Shown: in pieces, positions 1-6,034 of the stretch
Layout: the number at the start of each line of letters is the position of its first letter
How positions within the stretch are numbered: the stretch's first letter is position 1
Assembly: GCA_021442645.1 (NCBI GenBank)
Contig: JABUSR010000057.1
Location: forward strand, 1-8,028
Source: Ruminiclostridium sp.
GTDB lineage: Bacteria > Bacillota > Clostridia > Oscillospirales > Oscillospiraceae
Direction: 5' to 3'
DNA: 8,028 nt
Notes under the pieces: generated by a model
What the model was told of the DNA's origin: nothing
The model's database searches: none
Seen by the model: the letters and a program-made list of their open reading frames with translations, nothing else
Made by a program: the position numbers and the translations under genes

Positions 1-57
1 GTAAGGCAGAGGTCTGCAAAACCTTTACCCCCAGTTCAAGTCTGGGTAGCGCCTCCA
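1..57 (+). tRNA. tRNA-Cys (anticodon GCA), 5' part outside the window
   Basis: The window opens inside a tRNA. The anticodon stem is 9-13 with 21-25, the loop is CTGCAAA (14-20) and the anticodon is GCA at 16-18, which reads Cys codons. The T-stem is 30-34 with 42-46 around the loop TTCAAGT. The 3' acceptor strand is 47-53, the discriminator is T at 54 (U73 is typical of tRNA-Cys), and CCA at 55-57 is encoded in the DNA. The 5' acceptor strand and D-arm lie to the left of the window. Confidence 0.95.
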
Positions 58-93
58 AACCGCCGTATCCCATTCGGGATACGGCGGTTTTTC
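57..93 (+). terminator. Rho-independent terminator after tRNA-Cys
   Basis: A 15-bp perfect stem (57-71 with 76-90, core CCGCCGTATCCC/GGGATACGGCGG) has a 4-nt ATTC loop and runs into TTTTT at 88-92. It starts at the last base of the tRNA and would end tRNA-Cys transcription, so the following operon needs its own promoter. Confidence 0.95.
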
Positions 94-166
94 CCTTCTT
101 GGTGTCGGAGTTGCCATTCTTCTGATATAGAGGTCAAGGTAGAAGAAAAAAACTTCTTTTCTCAGG

Positions 167-195
167 TTGTGAATGATGTGGAACTGTGGTAGAAT
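167..195 (+). promoter_or_regulatory. Sigma-A-type promoter of the DUF1836-tatD-radical SAM operon
   Basis: A -35 box TTGTGA (167-172) and a -10 box TAGAAT (190-195) are separated by 17 bp. A TGG just before the -10 box fits an extended -10 element. The expected transcription start is near 202, giving a leader of about 77 nt before the ATG at 279. A small hairpin (141-145 with 153-157) lies just upstream and has no clear role. Confidence 0.75.
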
Positions 196-278
196 AATAG
201 AAAGAGAAAAATATTTTCGCCGATTACCGCACTGTCTGCAAGCAGTATGCAGATTTTAAAAGAAAGCGAGCGCCGCCC

Positions 279-935
279 ATGAGCTATGATAAAGAACTTG
301 TCTCCCACAAGCTCCACCGCTGGGAGAATTACCTCATCCACTACAATCTTCCGGCCTGGAAGGAACTGCCGGACATTGGCCTGTACATGGATCAGGTCAT
401 CGCCCTGCTGGCCCAGTACCTGGACTTTATCCCTGTGGAGGACCAGAAGAATAAGCCGGTGACCCCCACCACCATCAACAACTATGTTCGGTTGAAGGTC
501 ATGCCTGCCCCGGAGAAGCGGAAATACTACCGCATCCATATCGCCTATCTCATTATGATCTTCACTTTGAAGCAGGGCACCAGCATCAACGGCATCCAGC
601 AGCTCCTGCCTGCCAGCGCCACGGAGGAGGAAGTCCGGATTTTTTATACCAACTATATCCAGCGACTCCAGGACATCGCCGTCTTCTATGTGGCCCAGAC
701 CCGCTCTGCCGCCCAGGGGCTGCTGGAAAAACCCCAGGAGGCCAAGGAGGAGGCTATCGAGGACTTCATCATCCAGAGTATCCTTATGTCCGGATTCTCC
801 CATATCCTGGCGGAAAAACTCCTCCGTCTGCGAGATGCTGAGACACAGCAGGTGCTGGAGCAGGAATCCATCAGTGATGCCCGGGGAGCTCGCCCCGTCA
901 CCGCCGTGCCCGCCCAGGAAGGGAAGGAGGACTGA
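279..935 (+). CDS. DUF1836 domain-containing protein
   Basis: This 218-aa protein matches DUF1836, a Firmicutes family of unknown function often thought to resemble MerR-like winged-helix proteins. Visible family motifs are LPDIGLYMDQV (30-40), TINNYV (65-70), the basic KRKYY (80-84) and the helix around HIAYLIMIFTLKQ (87-99). The domain covers about residues 15-125. The C-terminal 90 residues are helical and charged, with a low-complexity tail. I see no signal peptide or membrane segment, so it is probably cytoplasmic. The start is the first ATG in frame; the ribosome site is weak (GAAAGCGAG at 262-270). It is the first gene of a three-gene operon, 3 bp before the TatD gene. A regulatory role is inference from the fold; no target can be named. 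Family call confident, function unknown. Confidence 0.85.
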   Translation: MSYDKELVSHKLHRWENYLIHYNLPAWKELPDIGLYMDQVIALLAQYLDFIPVEDQKNKPVTPTTINNYVRLKVMPAPEKRKYYRIHIAYLIMIFTLKQGTSINGIQQLLPASATEEEVRIFYTNYIQRLQDIAVFYVAQTRSAAQGLLEKPQEAKEEAIEDFIIQSILMSGFSHILAEKLLRLRDAETQQVLEQESISDARGARPVTAVPAQEGKED

Positions 936-938
936 CCC

Positions 939-1703
939 GTGCTCTTTGATACCCACGCCCATTACAGCTCCTCTTCCTTTGACCAGGATCGGGACGAGGT
1001 CCTGGCCTCTCTGCCCGGGGAGGGGGTCGGGCTGGTGCTCTGCCCCGGCAGCGACCTGTGGACCTCCCGCCGGTGCATAGAACTGGCCGAGCAGTACCCC
1101 CATGTCTATGCTGCCGCCGGTATCCACCCGGAGGACGCCCTGGACCTGCCCGAGGATTGGCTCGCACAGGTGGAGGAGATGGCCTCCCACCCCAAGGTGA
1201 GGGCCATTGGGGAGATTGGACTGGATTACTATTGGCAGGAAGTCCCCCACGACCTTCAGAAAGAGGTTTTCCGGGCCCAGCTGGCTTTGGCCCAGCGGCT
1301 GGATCTGCCTGTCATCGTTCACGACCGGGAGGCCCATGGGGACAGCCTGGACATCGTGCGGGAGTTCCCTGGGGTAAAAGGAGTCTTCCACTGCTACTCC
1401 GGCAGCGTCGAGATGGCCAAGGTCCTCGTCGACCTGGGTTGGTACCTGTCCTTTACTGGCACTATCACCTTCAAGAACGCCCGGAAGGCCCCGGAGGTCA
1501 TCGCCGCCATGCCCATTGAGCGTATCATGGTGGAGACCGATGCACCCTACATGGCACCCGTTCCTTTCCGGGGGAAGCGGTGCGACTCCCGCTATGTTTA
1601 TCGCATGGCTGAGACCATCGCTGAAATCAAGGGTCTCACCTGGGAAGAGGTGGAGGCCATCACCACGGAAAACGGCAAGCGGCTCTTCCGCATTGAGGGG
1701 TAA
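939..1703 (+). CDS. TatD family metal-dependent hydrolase (DNase)
   Basis: This 254-aa protein is a full-length TatD-family TIM-barrel hydrolase. All expected metal ligands are present: H6 and H8 in DTHAHY, E92 in GEIGLDYYW, H128 in VIVHDREAH, H151 in VFHCYSG and D201 in VETDAPYMAP. GIHP (61-64) is also typical. Characterised family members are two-metal 3'-5' exonucleases acting on DNA or RNA in the cytoplasm, with roles in DNA repair and turnover; that role is assumed here from the family. The start is GTG at 939, preceded by a strong GGAAGGAGG (922-930) at 8 nt. The gene lies 3 bp after the DUF1836 gene and 3 bp before a radical SAM gene of a TatD-linked family, so all three are probably one transcript. 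Confidence 0.95.
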   Translation: MLFDTHAHYSSSSFDQDRDEVLASLPGEGVGLVLCPGSDLWTSRRCIELAEQYPHVYAAAGIHPEDALDLPEDWLAQVEEMASHPKVRAIGEIGLDYYWQEVPHDLQKEVFRAQLALAQRLDLPVIVHDREAHGDSLDIVREFPGVKGVFHCYSGSVEMAKVLVDLGWYLSFTGTITFKNARKAPEVIAAMPIERIMVETDAPYMAPVPFRGKRCDSRYVYRMAETIAEIKGLTWEEVEAITTENGKRLFRIEG

Positions 1704-1706
1704 GCT

Positions 1707-2312
1707 ATGGATATCATTACTTACGACTACTTCGGCAGCCTGTATGTCAATATGACCAACCGCTGTGACTGCCGCTGTGTCTTCTGTATCCGGGATCAGG
1801 ATGCCTCCGCCCTGGGGGGCCTATGGCTGGAGCAGGAGCCCACCCGGGAGGCCATCCTGGCGGAAATTTTGGGGCAGGATCTGACCCCCTATGCCGAGAT
1901 TGTCTTCTGCGGCTATGGGGAGCCCACCTGTCGGGCGGACGATATGTTCTGGATCTGTGACCGGCTAAAGGCCGCAGGACGGGAGGATATTCCCCCCATC
2001 CGGCTGAACACCAACGGCCACGGGAGTCTCATCAACCACCGAAATATCACATCGGAACTGGCCGGGCGGTTGGACGCAGTGTCCGTATCCCTGAACGGCT
2101 CTAACGAGGCGGAGTACCTCCGGCTCACCCGCCCCGGATCCGGGGAGGCGGGCTGGGAGGCCATGCTGGACTTTGTCCGGGAGGCGGCAAAGTATGTACC
2201 CCGGGTCATGGTGTCTATCGTGGACTACGACAAGAGCCCGGAGGAGATCGAGGCCTGCCGCCGGCTGGCTGAGAGCCTGGGGGCCACATTCCGGGTGCGC
2301 CCCTTCGCCTGA
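1707..2312 (+). CDS. TatD-associated radical SAM protein
   Basis: This 201-aa protein is a short radical SAM enzyme. The 4Fe-4S ligands are C20, C24 and C27 in CDCRCVFC (CxxxCxxC). The SAM-contact motif GYGEPT is at 69-74, RLNTNGHG at 99-106 and SVSLNGSN at 126-133, as in the barrel core of the superfamily. No SPASM or other auxiliary cluster domain follows. The size and the position directly after a tatD gene match the known family of radical SAM proteins linked to TatD (TIGR04038-like), whose reaction is unknown. A GAGGGG ribosome site (1695-1700) sits 6 nt before the ATG, inside the end of tatD, which suggests translational coupling. Linkage to a nuclease hints at a nucleic-acid or nuclease-modifying job, but that is inference. 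Confidence 0.92.
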   Translation: MDIITYDYFGSLYVNMTNRCDCRCVFCIRDQDASALGGLWLEQEPTREAILAEILGQDLTPYAEIVFCGYGEPTCRADDMFWICDRLKAAGREDIPPIRLNTNGHGSLINHRNITSELAGRLDAVSVSLNGSNEAEYLRLTRPGSGEAGWEAMLDFVREAAKYVPRVMVSIVDYDKSPEEIEACRRLAESLGATFRVRPFA

Positions 2313-2337
2313 GGAAGTTCAAAACCACATACAGAGA

Positions 2338-2371
2338 AAACGCTCCTGTGCCATGTGGCACAGGAGCGTTT
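2338..2371 (+). terminator. Terminator of the tatD operon
   Basis: A 12-bp perfect stem (2341-2352 with 2357-2368, CGCTCCTGTGCC/GGCACAGGAGCG) with ATGT loop is flanked by AAA (2338-2340) and TTT (2369-2371). It lies 25 nt after the radical SAM stop codon. The A- and T-flanks are symmetrical, so weak action on the other strand is possible. Confidence 0.85.
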
Positions 2372-2402
2372 ACATTCTAAGATCCTTTTGTCAGATGAAA
2401 AT

Positions 2403-2438
2403 AAAAAACGACCCCAACGCTATTTGCTGGGGCCGTTT
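2403..2438 (-). terminator. Terminator of the DUF4364 gene
   Basis: Arms 2406-2416 and 2428-2438 form an 11-bp stem with a loop of 11 nt. The pair 2411/2433 is A-C on the plus strand but a G-U wobble in minus-strand RNA, and the six A's at 2403-2408 become a U-tract only on the minus strand. Both points assign it to the gene at 2450-2995. Confidence 0.85.
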
Positions 2439-2449
2439 GTACGCAGAGG

Positions 2450-2995
2450 TCAGTCTTCCGCCTGGTCCTCCAGAGGCTCAGACAAGAGGGCCTGGAGAAT
2501 ACTGTGATACAGGTCCTCCGGGGTGGCCCGGAACCGCTCCGCCAGGCGCCCGGCCTGGTCAGGAGAGACGGTGAGCATATCCAGGGTCATGATGTTGCCC
2601 TTGTCATCGTCCAGGATGAGCCGCAGGGTGATTCCGCCGTCCTCCCGGGGGAGGAATTCTGTGCGGACTTGGGCGTCCCGCCGAAGAACGCCGTTGACTC
2701 GGGCCAGGTTCCGGTCGCACTTCTGTCGGACGGAGAAGGCCAGGCTGCTCTCGCAGATTTTGCCGTTCCGACGGCCTTTGTCGGTAATGGCATACTTATC
2801 CTCCGTCAGGGTCAGGTGGTCGGTAGCCACCAGCTCGGCCAGAGCCTCGGCGAAGTCGAAGTACTCTACGCCGTCGTCACAGAAGGCCAGGTCAGTGAGG
2901 GTGGGCAGATCCACTGGGGAAGCTACCCGGGCCATCAGGTACAGCACCAGGAACTTGATATCCAGTTTGTCGTGAATGAATCCCGTCCGGCTCAT
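2450..2995 (-). CDS. DUF4364 family winged-helix protein
   Basis: This 181-aa protein resembles the Firmicutes DUF4364 family. The N-terminal part (about 5-75) has the typical order: DKLDIKFLVLYLMARV, a prolyl linker, then YFDFAEALAELVATDHL and a short wing ending YAITDKGR, as in winged-helix domains. Residues 80-175 form a mixed domain ending in a helical segment. No membrane segment or signal peptide is seen, so it is probably a cytoplasmic, perhaps DNA-binding, protein; its target is unknown. The ATG at 2995 is supported by AAAGGAGG (3010-3003) at 7 nt. It is transcribed alone between its own promoter (3045-3073) and terminator (2403-2438), and converges on the tatD operon. Family call fairly sure; regulator role is inferred from the fold. 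Confidence 0.85.
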   Translation of the reverse strand: MSRTGFIHDKLDIKFLVLYLMARVASPVDLPTLTDLAFCDDGVEYFDFAEALAELVATDHLTLTEDKYAITDKGRRNGKICESSLAFSVRQKCDRNLARVNGVLRRDAQVRTEFLPREDGGITLRLILDDDKGNIMTLDMLTVSPDQAGRLAERFRATPEDLYHSILQALLSEPLEDQAED

Positions 2996-3002
2996 GGCGG
3001 GG

Positions 3003-3010
3003 CCTCCTTT
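3003..3010 (-). promoter_or_regulatory. Ribosome binding site of the DUF4364 gene
   Basis: AAAGGAGG on the minus strand, 7 nt before the ATG at 2995. It fixes the start codon of the gene. Confidence 0.85.
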
Positions 3011-3044
3011 GGAAAACCCGGGTGGGGCAACTTTTTATACCTAT

Positions 3045-3073
3045 ATTATACTAAATGCCGGGGAAAAGGACAA
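3045..3073 (-). promoter_or_regulatory. Sigma-A-type promoter of the DUF4364 gene
   Basis: On the minus strand, TTGTCC (3073-3068) and a perfect TATAAT (3050-3045) are separated by 17 bp. The expected transcription start is near 3038, giving a leader of about 42 nt that includes the AAAGGAGG site. Confidence 0.8.
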
Positions 3074-3126
3074 GGGATTTTTCCCGGCGGGGGAGAAAAA
3101 CCGGGGAAGCTGTAAAACAGACGCAG

Positions 3127-3156
3127 ACAGAGCCCCCTGGATTCAGGGGACCCTGT
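3127..3156 (-). terminator. Possible terminator of the three-gene minus-strand cluster
   Basis: Arms 3127-3139 and 3144-3156 form a 13-bp stem with a 4-nt loop in minus-strand RNA, using two G-U wobbles that would be mismatches on the plus strand. It lies about 110-140 nt after the stop codon at 3265. The only T-run that follows is TTTT at 3117-3114, 10 nt beyond the stem, so it may be a 3'-end structure and not a true intrinsic terminator. The rest of 3074-3264 shows no gene. Confidence 0.4.
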
Positions 3157-3264
3157 CCGTTCAGAGAAAAAGGTAAGTTAAAAAGCACGGGTGCCGGAGC
3201 CGAGACGGCCACAGGGAGGCCCCCATGGGAGGGAAACGGGGCATCCGGTCGGAAAAGGATCCCG

Positions 3265-3852
3265 TTACTCTGGCGAAGGCTGCGCGGTAGCTTCCTGCTC
3301 CCGGCGCTGGGCCTCTTTCCGCTGCTTTTTCAGCTTGTTTCTGTACTCCGGAGAGATGAGATCAGAACCATAGGGGTCCTTCAGGAAAGATACAATCTTG
3401 TCCGCCAAGGCCTCGTTGGAGGGATGGACCACCACAAGGTTGTTTTCGAAGGCGTTCCAGTAGCTGTCTTTCACGTCGGGGCGCTCCTTGGTGATGAGTT
3501 GGATACACCCGTTGCGGAAGCCGGTTCCCGGTACCCGCACCACCTTCTGGATGGAGGTGAAGGGGATATGGTGGAACTTCTCCGGCTCCTTGGTCTTTCC
3601 CAGGCAGCGGATGACGCAGTGGTCGATGTAGACATCCAGCCGGGAGGAGCCGCCGGGTAGCCAGAAGAGCAGGCCGTTTTCGATCTCTCGTTTACCGGCC
3701 TCTGCCTGGGCGGCAAGTTTCTCCTTGCGGCTGAGCCGCTGGGACTTCCGCCACTTTTTGGGGGCGGGCTGTTCCGTTGTGGACGCAGTAGCCGTCTCGA
3801 CGGCCTCTGCCGGGTCGGTCTGAGGCTGCCGGCGGGAGTGTTTACCGAACAT
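3265..3852 (-). CDS. Hypothetical protein, possible bacterial PH-like domain
   Basis: I do not recognise this 195-aa protein with certainty. Residues 1-55 are polar and low in complexity, with an Ala/Thr/Pro stretch followed by a basic segment PKKWRKSQRLSRKEK (31-45). Residues about 70-158 look like a single beta-rich domain: VYIDHCVIRC, then FHHIPFTSIQKVVRV (93-107), GCIQLITKER (115-124), NNLVVVHPSN (137-146) and a closing helix ALADKIVSFL (148-157). That order resembles short bacterial PH-like domains (DUF4429 type), but this is pattern reading only. The C-terminus is a charged helix. No signal peptide or membrane segment. Start ATG at 3852 has GAGGAGGG (3868-3861) at 8 nt. It follows the zinc-ribbon gene by 33 bp and is probably co-transcribed with it. 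Confidence 0.7.
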   Translation of the reverse strand: MFGKHSRRQPQTDPAEAVETATASTTEQPAPKKWRKSQRLSRKEKLAAQAEAGKREIENGLLFWLPGGSSRLDVYIDHCVIRCLGKTKEPEKFHHIPFTSIQKVVRVPGTGFRNGCIQLITKERPDVKDSYWNAFENNLVVVHPSNEALADKIVSFLKDPYGSDLISPEYRNKLKKQRKEAQRREQEATAQPSPE

Positions 3853-3885
3853 GGGGTGATCCCTCCTCTGTCGTGGGGTGTCCGG

Positions 3886-4098
3886 TCACAGGGGTCTGTG
3901 ACACTTGGGGCAGTGGGTGACCTTGTCCCCGATGCCGGGCAGCATTTTGCCGCAGTGGGGGCAGCGGCCCAGCAGCACCGAGCAGAGAAGACCAACGACA
4001 ATCATAGCCGCGCCAATCTCCACGGCGGTGAGGAGGACCATGACACAGCCGCAGCACATGAGAGTGCGCCCTGTCTTTCTTGCCTGTTTGTTATTCAA
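3886..4098 (-). CDS. Small membrane protein with C-terminal zinc ribbon
   Basis: I read a 70-aa protein starting at TTG (4098-4096). It has a short basic N-terminus, a hydrophobic stretch at about 15-44 (one long or two short membrane helices) and a C-terminal zinc ribbon with C46, C49, C63 and C66 (CPHC-13 residues-CPKC). The ribbon follows the membrane segment directly. An upstream in-frame GTG at 4107 would add three residues, but its G is part of the Shine-Dalgarno sequence, whereas the TTG lies 8 nt after AAAGGAG (4113-4107). Role unknown: membrane-anchored zinc ribbons may serve protein contacts. It sits between a lipoprotein gene (39 bp upstream) and the PH-like gene (33 bp downstream), all on the minus strand. 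Confidence 0.75.
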   Translation of the reverse strand: MNNKQARKTGRTLMCCGCVMVLLTAVEIGAAMIVVGLLCSVLLGRCPHCGKMLPGIGDKVTHCPKCHRPL

Positions 4099-4106
4099 GC
4101 CGGACA

Positions 4107-4115
4107 CTCCTTTCC
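4107..4115 (-). promoter_or_regulatory. Ribosome binding site that selects a TTG start
   Basis: GGAAAGGAG on the minus strand (4115-4107). The GTG that begins the longest frame uses the last G of this site as its first base, so it cannot be the start. The TTG at 4098-4096 is 8 nt downstream, the normal spacing. Confidence 0.7.
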
Positions 4116-4137
4116 GTGTACATCATGAGGGCAGGGG

Positions 4138-4287
4138 TTACACCTGCTCAGAAGTAATCACAGCCGAGGTCTCGTTCTTGGGAGCGGGCTCCTGGCCGTA
4201 GGGGTTATTGGGGTCAGCGGACTGGCATCCGGCCAGCAGGGCCATACTCAGCACCGCTGCCACACAGAGAGCAATGAATTTTCTCAT
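4138..4287 (-). CDS. Small putative lipoprotein (49 aa)
   Basis: This short gene encodes 49 residues starting MRKFIALCVA. It has two basic residues, a hydrophobic core (4-19) and a lipobox LAGC with C21 as the lipidated residue, so it should be a signal peptidase II substrate anchored outside the membrane. The mature part would be only 29 residues (CQSADPNNPYG..., Pro- and Asn-rich), too small for an enzyme or a binding protein. The ATG at 4287 is preceded by AAGGAGG (4304-4298) at 10 nt. It is 67 bp downstream of the transporter gene with no terminator visible between, and 39 bp before the zinc-ribbon gene. It could be transcribed with either. Function unknown. Confidence 0.8.
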   Translation of the reverse strand: MRKFIALCVAAVLSMALLAGCQSADPNNPYGQEPAPKNETSAVITSEQV

Positions 4288-4354
4288 AGTGGGGATTCCT
4301 CCTTATACCATATCAAAATCTCAGGGGTTTGTAAATGCTTGTTGATCTGGCATC

Positions 4355-5851
4355 TTACTTTGCGGCCTTCTTGGCAGCCTTAGCAGCCTGCTTGGCGTCT
4401 TCGTTTTCCAGCTCAGCGTGGACGCTGGACAGGTAGATGTCGATGCCTTCCTCAATGTTCTCGCGGCGTTCCTTCTTGTTCATGTTGAAGATCTCCATAA
4501 CGATGCAGAGGATGATGCCAACGAACAGGCCGTAGGAGGGGTTGGGGCAGATGGCGATGGCGCTGGCGGTGATGCCGGCCACGCCGCGCTCGGTGTTGGT
4601 GCGGCACATATTGATGCCCACGTAGAAGCAGCCGAAGGCCTGGATCATCAGGGTTTGGGCCATGGCCAGAGGCAGGATGGGCTGGATGAGGCAGACCAGA
4701 GGCAGGATAAGCTGGCAGATCCACTTGGTGGTGTTGAAGGTGCAGGAGCCGCCGAAGATGGAGTACATATTCTCCTTGCCGGTCTTATAACGTTCGGCCA
4801 CGGACACGGTCATAGCAGACCACAGGGGGCCGGACATGGTGCAGGTGGGGGAGAAGAAAGCCTCGATGAGGTTACGGATGCCGCAGCAGATGTTGGTGCG
4901 GTCGGGGTTGACGTCGATGTACTCGTCGGTACGGTAACGCTTAGTATCTTCCAGGAAGGCGGTGCCGCCCACGATATCGCCGAAGGCGATGACGTAGCAC
5001 ATGATGGCCATGGGGATGGTCTGGACCAGGATACCCATGTTGATGCCGACACCTAAGATGGAGAAGTTACCCATGACCCAGCCCAGGCCGGGCAGCGGGT
5101 TGAAGAAGACGCTGGTGACGGAGGAGAAGTCGGGCAGGGGAACCTCGCCGATAATCATAGCCAGGATGCCGCCCAGGATGATGGAAGGCACGAAGCCCGC
5201 TTTGGTCAGCAGCTTGATGATGGGGTTCTTGCTGGTAAACTTCACCTTGTCGAAGCCGTTGGAGAACAGCAGGAACAGACCAAAGGCGCAGCCGATGGAC
5301 CAGGAGATGGGGTACATAAAGAAACCCTTGCCGCCGGCGGCCACGGTCTTAAAGCCGTAGGGCCCGATACAGGCGGCGATACCCGAGCCGATTAGGATAC
5401 CGGCCTTCAGGCTCTGGGGACAGATGTCGATAAGCTTGGTGGCGATGCCTGTGACGCCCAGGATCACATACATGAGACCCAGGACCAGCTCCATACTGGT
5501 CAGGGCCCAAATCCGCTCCACGCCCTCAAAGTTAAGCAGGAAGGCAGTGATGAGGGGCACGGCGGGGGTGATCCAACCGCCGATCAGGGGGTCGCCCATG
5601 GTGTTGTTCACCATGTAGAGAAGTTCGTGTACGAAGATGATGGACAGCGCCATGTAGAAGGACAGGCCAAAGAGGTCTTGAAGATACACGGTAGCAGAGG
5701 TACCGGTCATAAAGACCACGCAAGCCTGCAGCATCTCGGGAATTTCCCATTCGTAGTGGATGAACGGCAGACGAATGTCAAACTTCCAGAGCTTGATGCA
5801 AGGTTGTTTTCCGCCTTCTTCGCGTCGGGCGGAGGGAAGCATAAGTTGCAT
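4355..5851 (-). CDS. NCS2/SLC23-like membrane transporter, substrate unknown
   Basis: This 498-aa polytopic membrane protein looks related to the NCS2 nucleobase permeases (UraA/AzgA fold). Supporting features are CPQSLKAGILIGSGIAACIG (144-163), which resembles the P-x-SL-x(3)-I-x-x-GIG segment of that group; a GDIVGG motif (291-296) where NCS2 and AzgA proteins carry conserved acidic residues; and the segment from NICCGIRNLIEAFFSP to MSGPLWSAM (320-347), which resembles the region after it. I count roughly 11-14 hydrophobic segments between 40 and 455. The N-terminus (1-35) is soluble and the C-terminal tail is charged, ending in an Ala/Lys repeat (484-498). Start ATG 5851 has GAAAGGAG (5866-5859) at 7 nt. 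It is divergent from the GntR regulator, so transport of the regulator's inducer is a fair inference. Distant kinship to SulP anion transporters cannot be excluded. Confidence 0.75.
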   Translation of the reverse strand: MQLMLPSARREEGGKQPCIKLWKFDIRLPFIHYEWEIPEMLQACVVFMTGTSATVYLQDLFGLSFYMALSIIFVHELLYMVNNTMGDPLIGGWITPAVPLITAFLLNFEGVERIWALTSMELVLGLMYVILGVTGIATKLIDICPQSLKAGILIGSGIAACIGPYGFKTVAAGGKGFFMYPISWSIGCAFGLFLLFSNGFDKVKFTSKNPIIKLLTKAGFVPSIILGGILAMIIGEVPLPDFSSVTSVFFNPLPGLGWVMGNFSILGVGINMGILVQTIPMAIMCYVIAFGDIVGGTAFLEDTKRYRTDEYIDVNPDRTNICCGIRNLIEAFFSPTCTMSGPLWSAMTVSVAERYKTGKENMYSIFGGSCTFNTTKWICQLILPLVCLIQPILPLAMAQTLMIQAFGCFYVGINMCRTNTERGVAGITASAIAICPNPSYGLFVGIILCIVMEIFNMNKKERRENIEEGIDIYLSSVHAELENEDAKQAAKAAKKAAK

Positions 5852-5983
5852 ACGGATTCTCCTTTCTCAAATCTCTTTGTTGTCGCTGAGGATCGTTTAT
5901 AAGTATGGGTAATATTTCCTCCTTTCTCCTCTCAGGCAGGGTAAGGTCTCAGTGGGCCCGAAACAAGGGTAGAAAACCTCCAA

Positions 5984-6022
5984 TGTAGGATGTCTTCATA
6001 CCCCCATAATAGACATCCTACA
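5984..6022. repeat. 12-bp inverted repeat, candidate operator of the GntR regulator
   Basis: TGTAGGATGTCT (5984-5995) and AGACATCCTACA (6011-6022) are perfect complements separated by 15 bp. No T-tract follows on either strand, so it is unlikely to be a terminator. The right arm lies between the -35 and -10 boxes of the predicted transporter promoter, the -10 box lies in the spacer, and the left arm covers about +4 to +15. That layout suits a repressor. Assignment to the adjacent regulator is inference from position. Confidence 0.65.
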
Positions 6023-6034
6023 ATGAATTTGCAA
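6006..6034 (-). promoter_or_regulatory. Predicted promoter of the transporter gene
   Basis: On the minus strand, TTGCAA (6034-6029) and TATTAT (6011-6006) are 17 bp apart. The -10 matches the consensus at 5 of 6 positions, the -35 at 4 of 6. The start would be near 5998. The inverted repeat at 5984-6022 overlaps this promoter, which supports both calls but does not prove them. Confidence 0.5.

Noticed and set aside
162..1391. A 409-aa open frame on the minus strand opposite the DUF1836 and TatD genes
   Set aside because: It is antisense to two well-supported genes, has no recognisable domain and overlaps their promoter. Long antisense frames are common opposite GC-rich codon-biased genes.
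2504..3115. A 203-aa plus-strand open frame opposite the DUF4364 gene
   Set aside because: It runs through the promoter and ribosome site of the DUF4364 gene and shows no family motifs, so it is a shadow.
4307..4335. Possible minus-strand promoter for the lipoprotein gene (TTTACA, 17 bp, TATGGT)
   Set aside because: The implied transcription start falls inside the Shine-Dalgarno sequence, so translation would be impaired. Read-through from the transporter is as likely.
4418..5056. A 212-aa plus-strand frame rich in Asp, His, Gly and Ala opposite the transporter
   Set aside because: Its biased composition is what the complement of a hydrophobic membrane-protein gene yields. No ribosome site or family match.
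5905..5925. A second start for the transporter or a leader peptide after AAAGGAGG (5925-5918)
   Set aside because: No ATG, GTG or TTG occurs at a usable distance; only ATT is available.
5984..6022. Reading the 12-bp inverted repeat as a terminator or as an insertion-element end
   Set aside because: There is no T-tract on either strand, no transposase and no target duplication. Its position around a -10 box fits an operator better.
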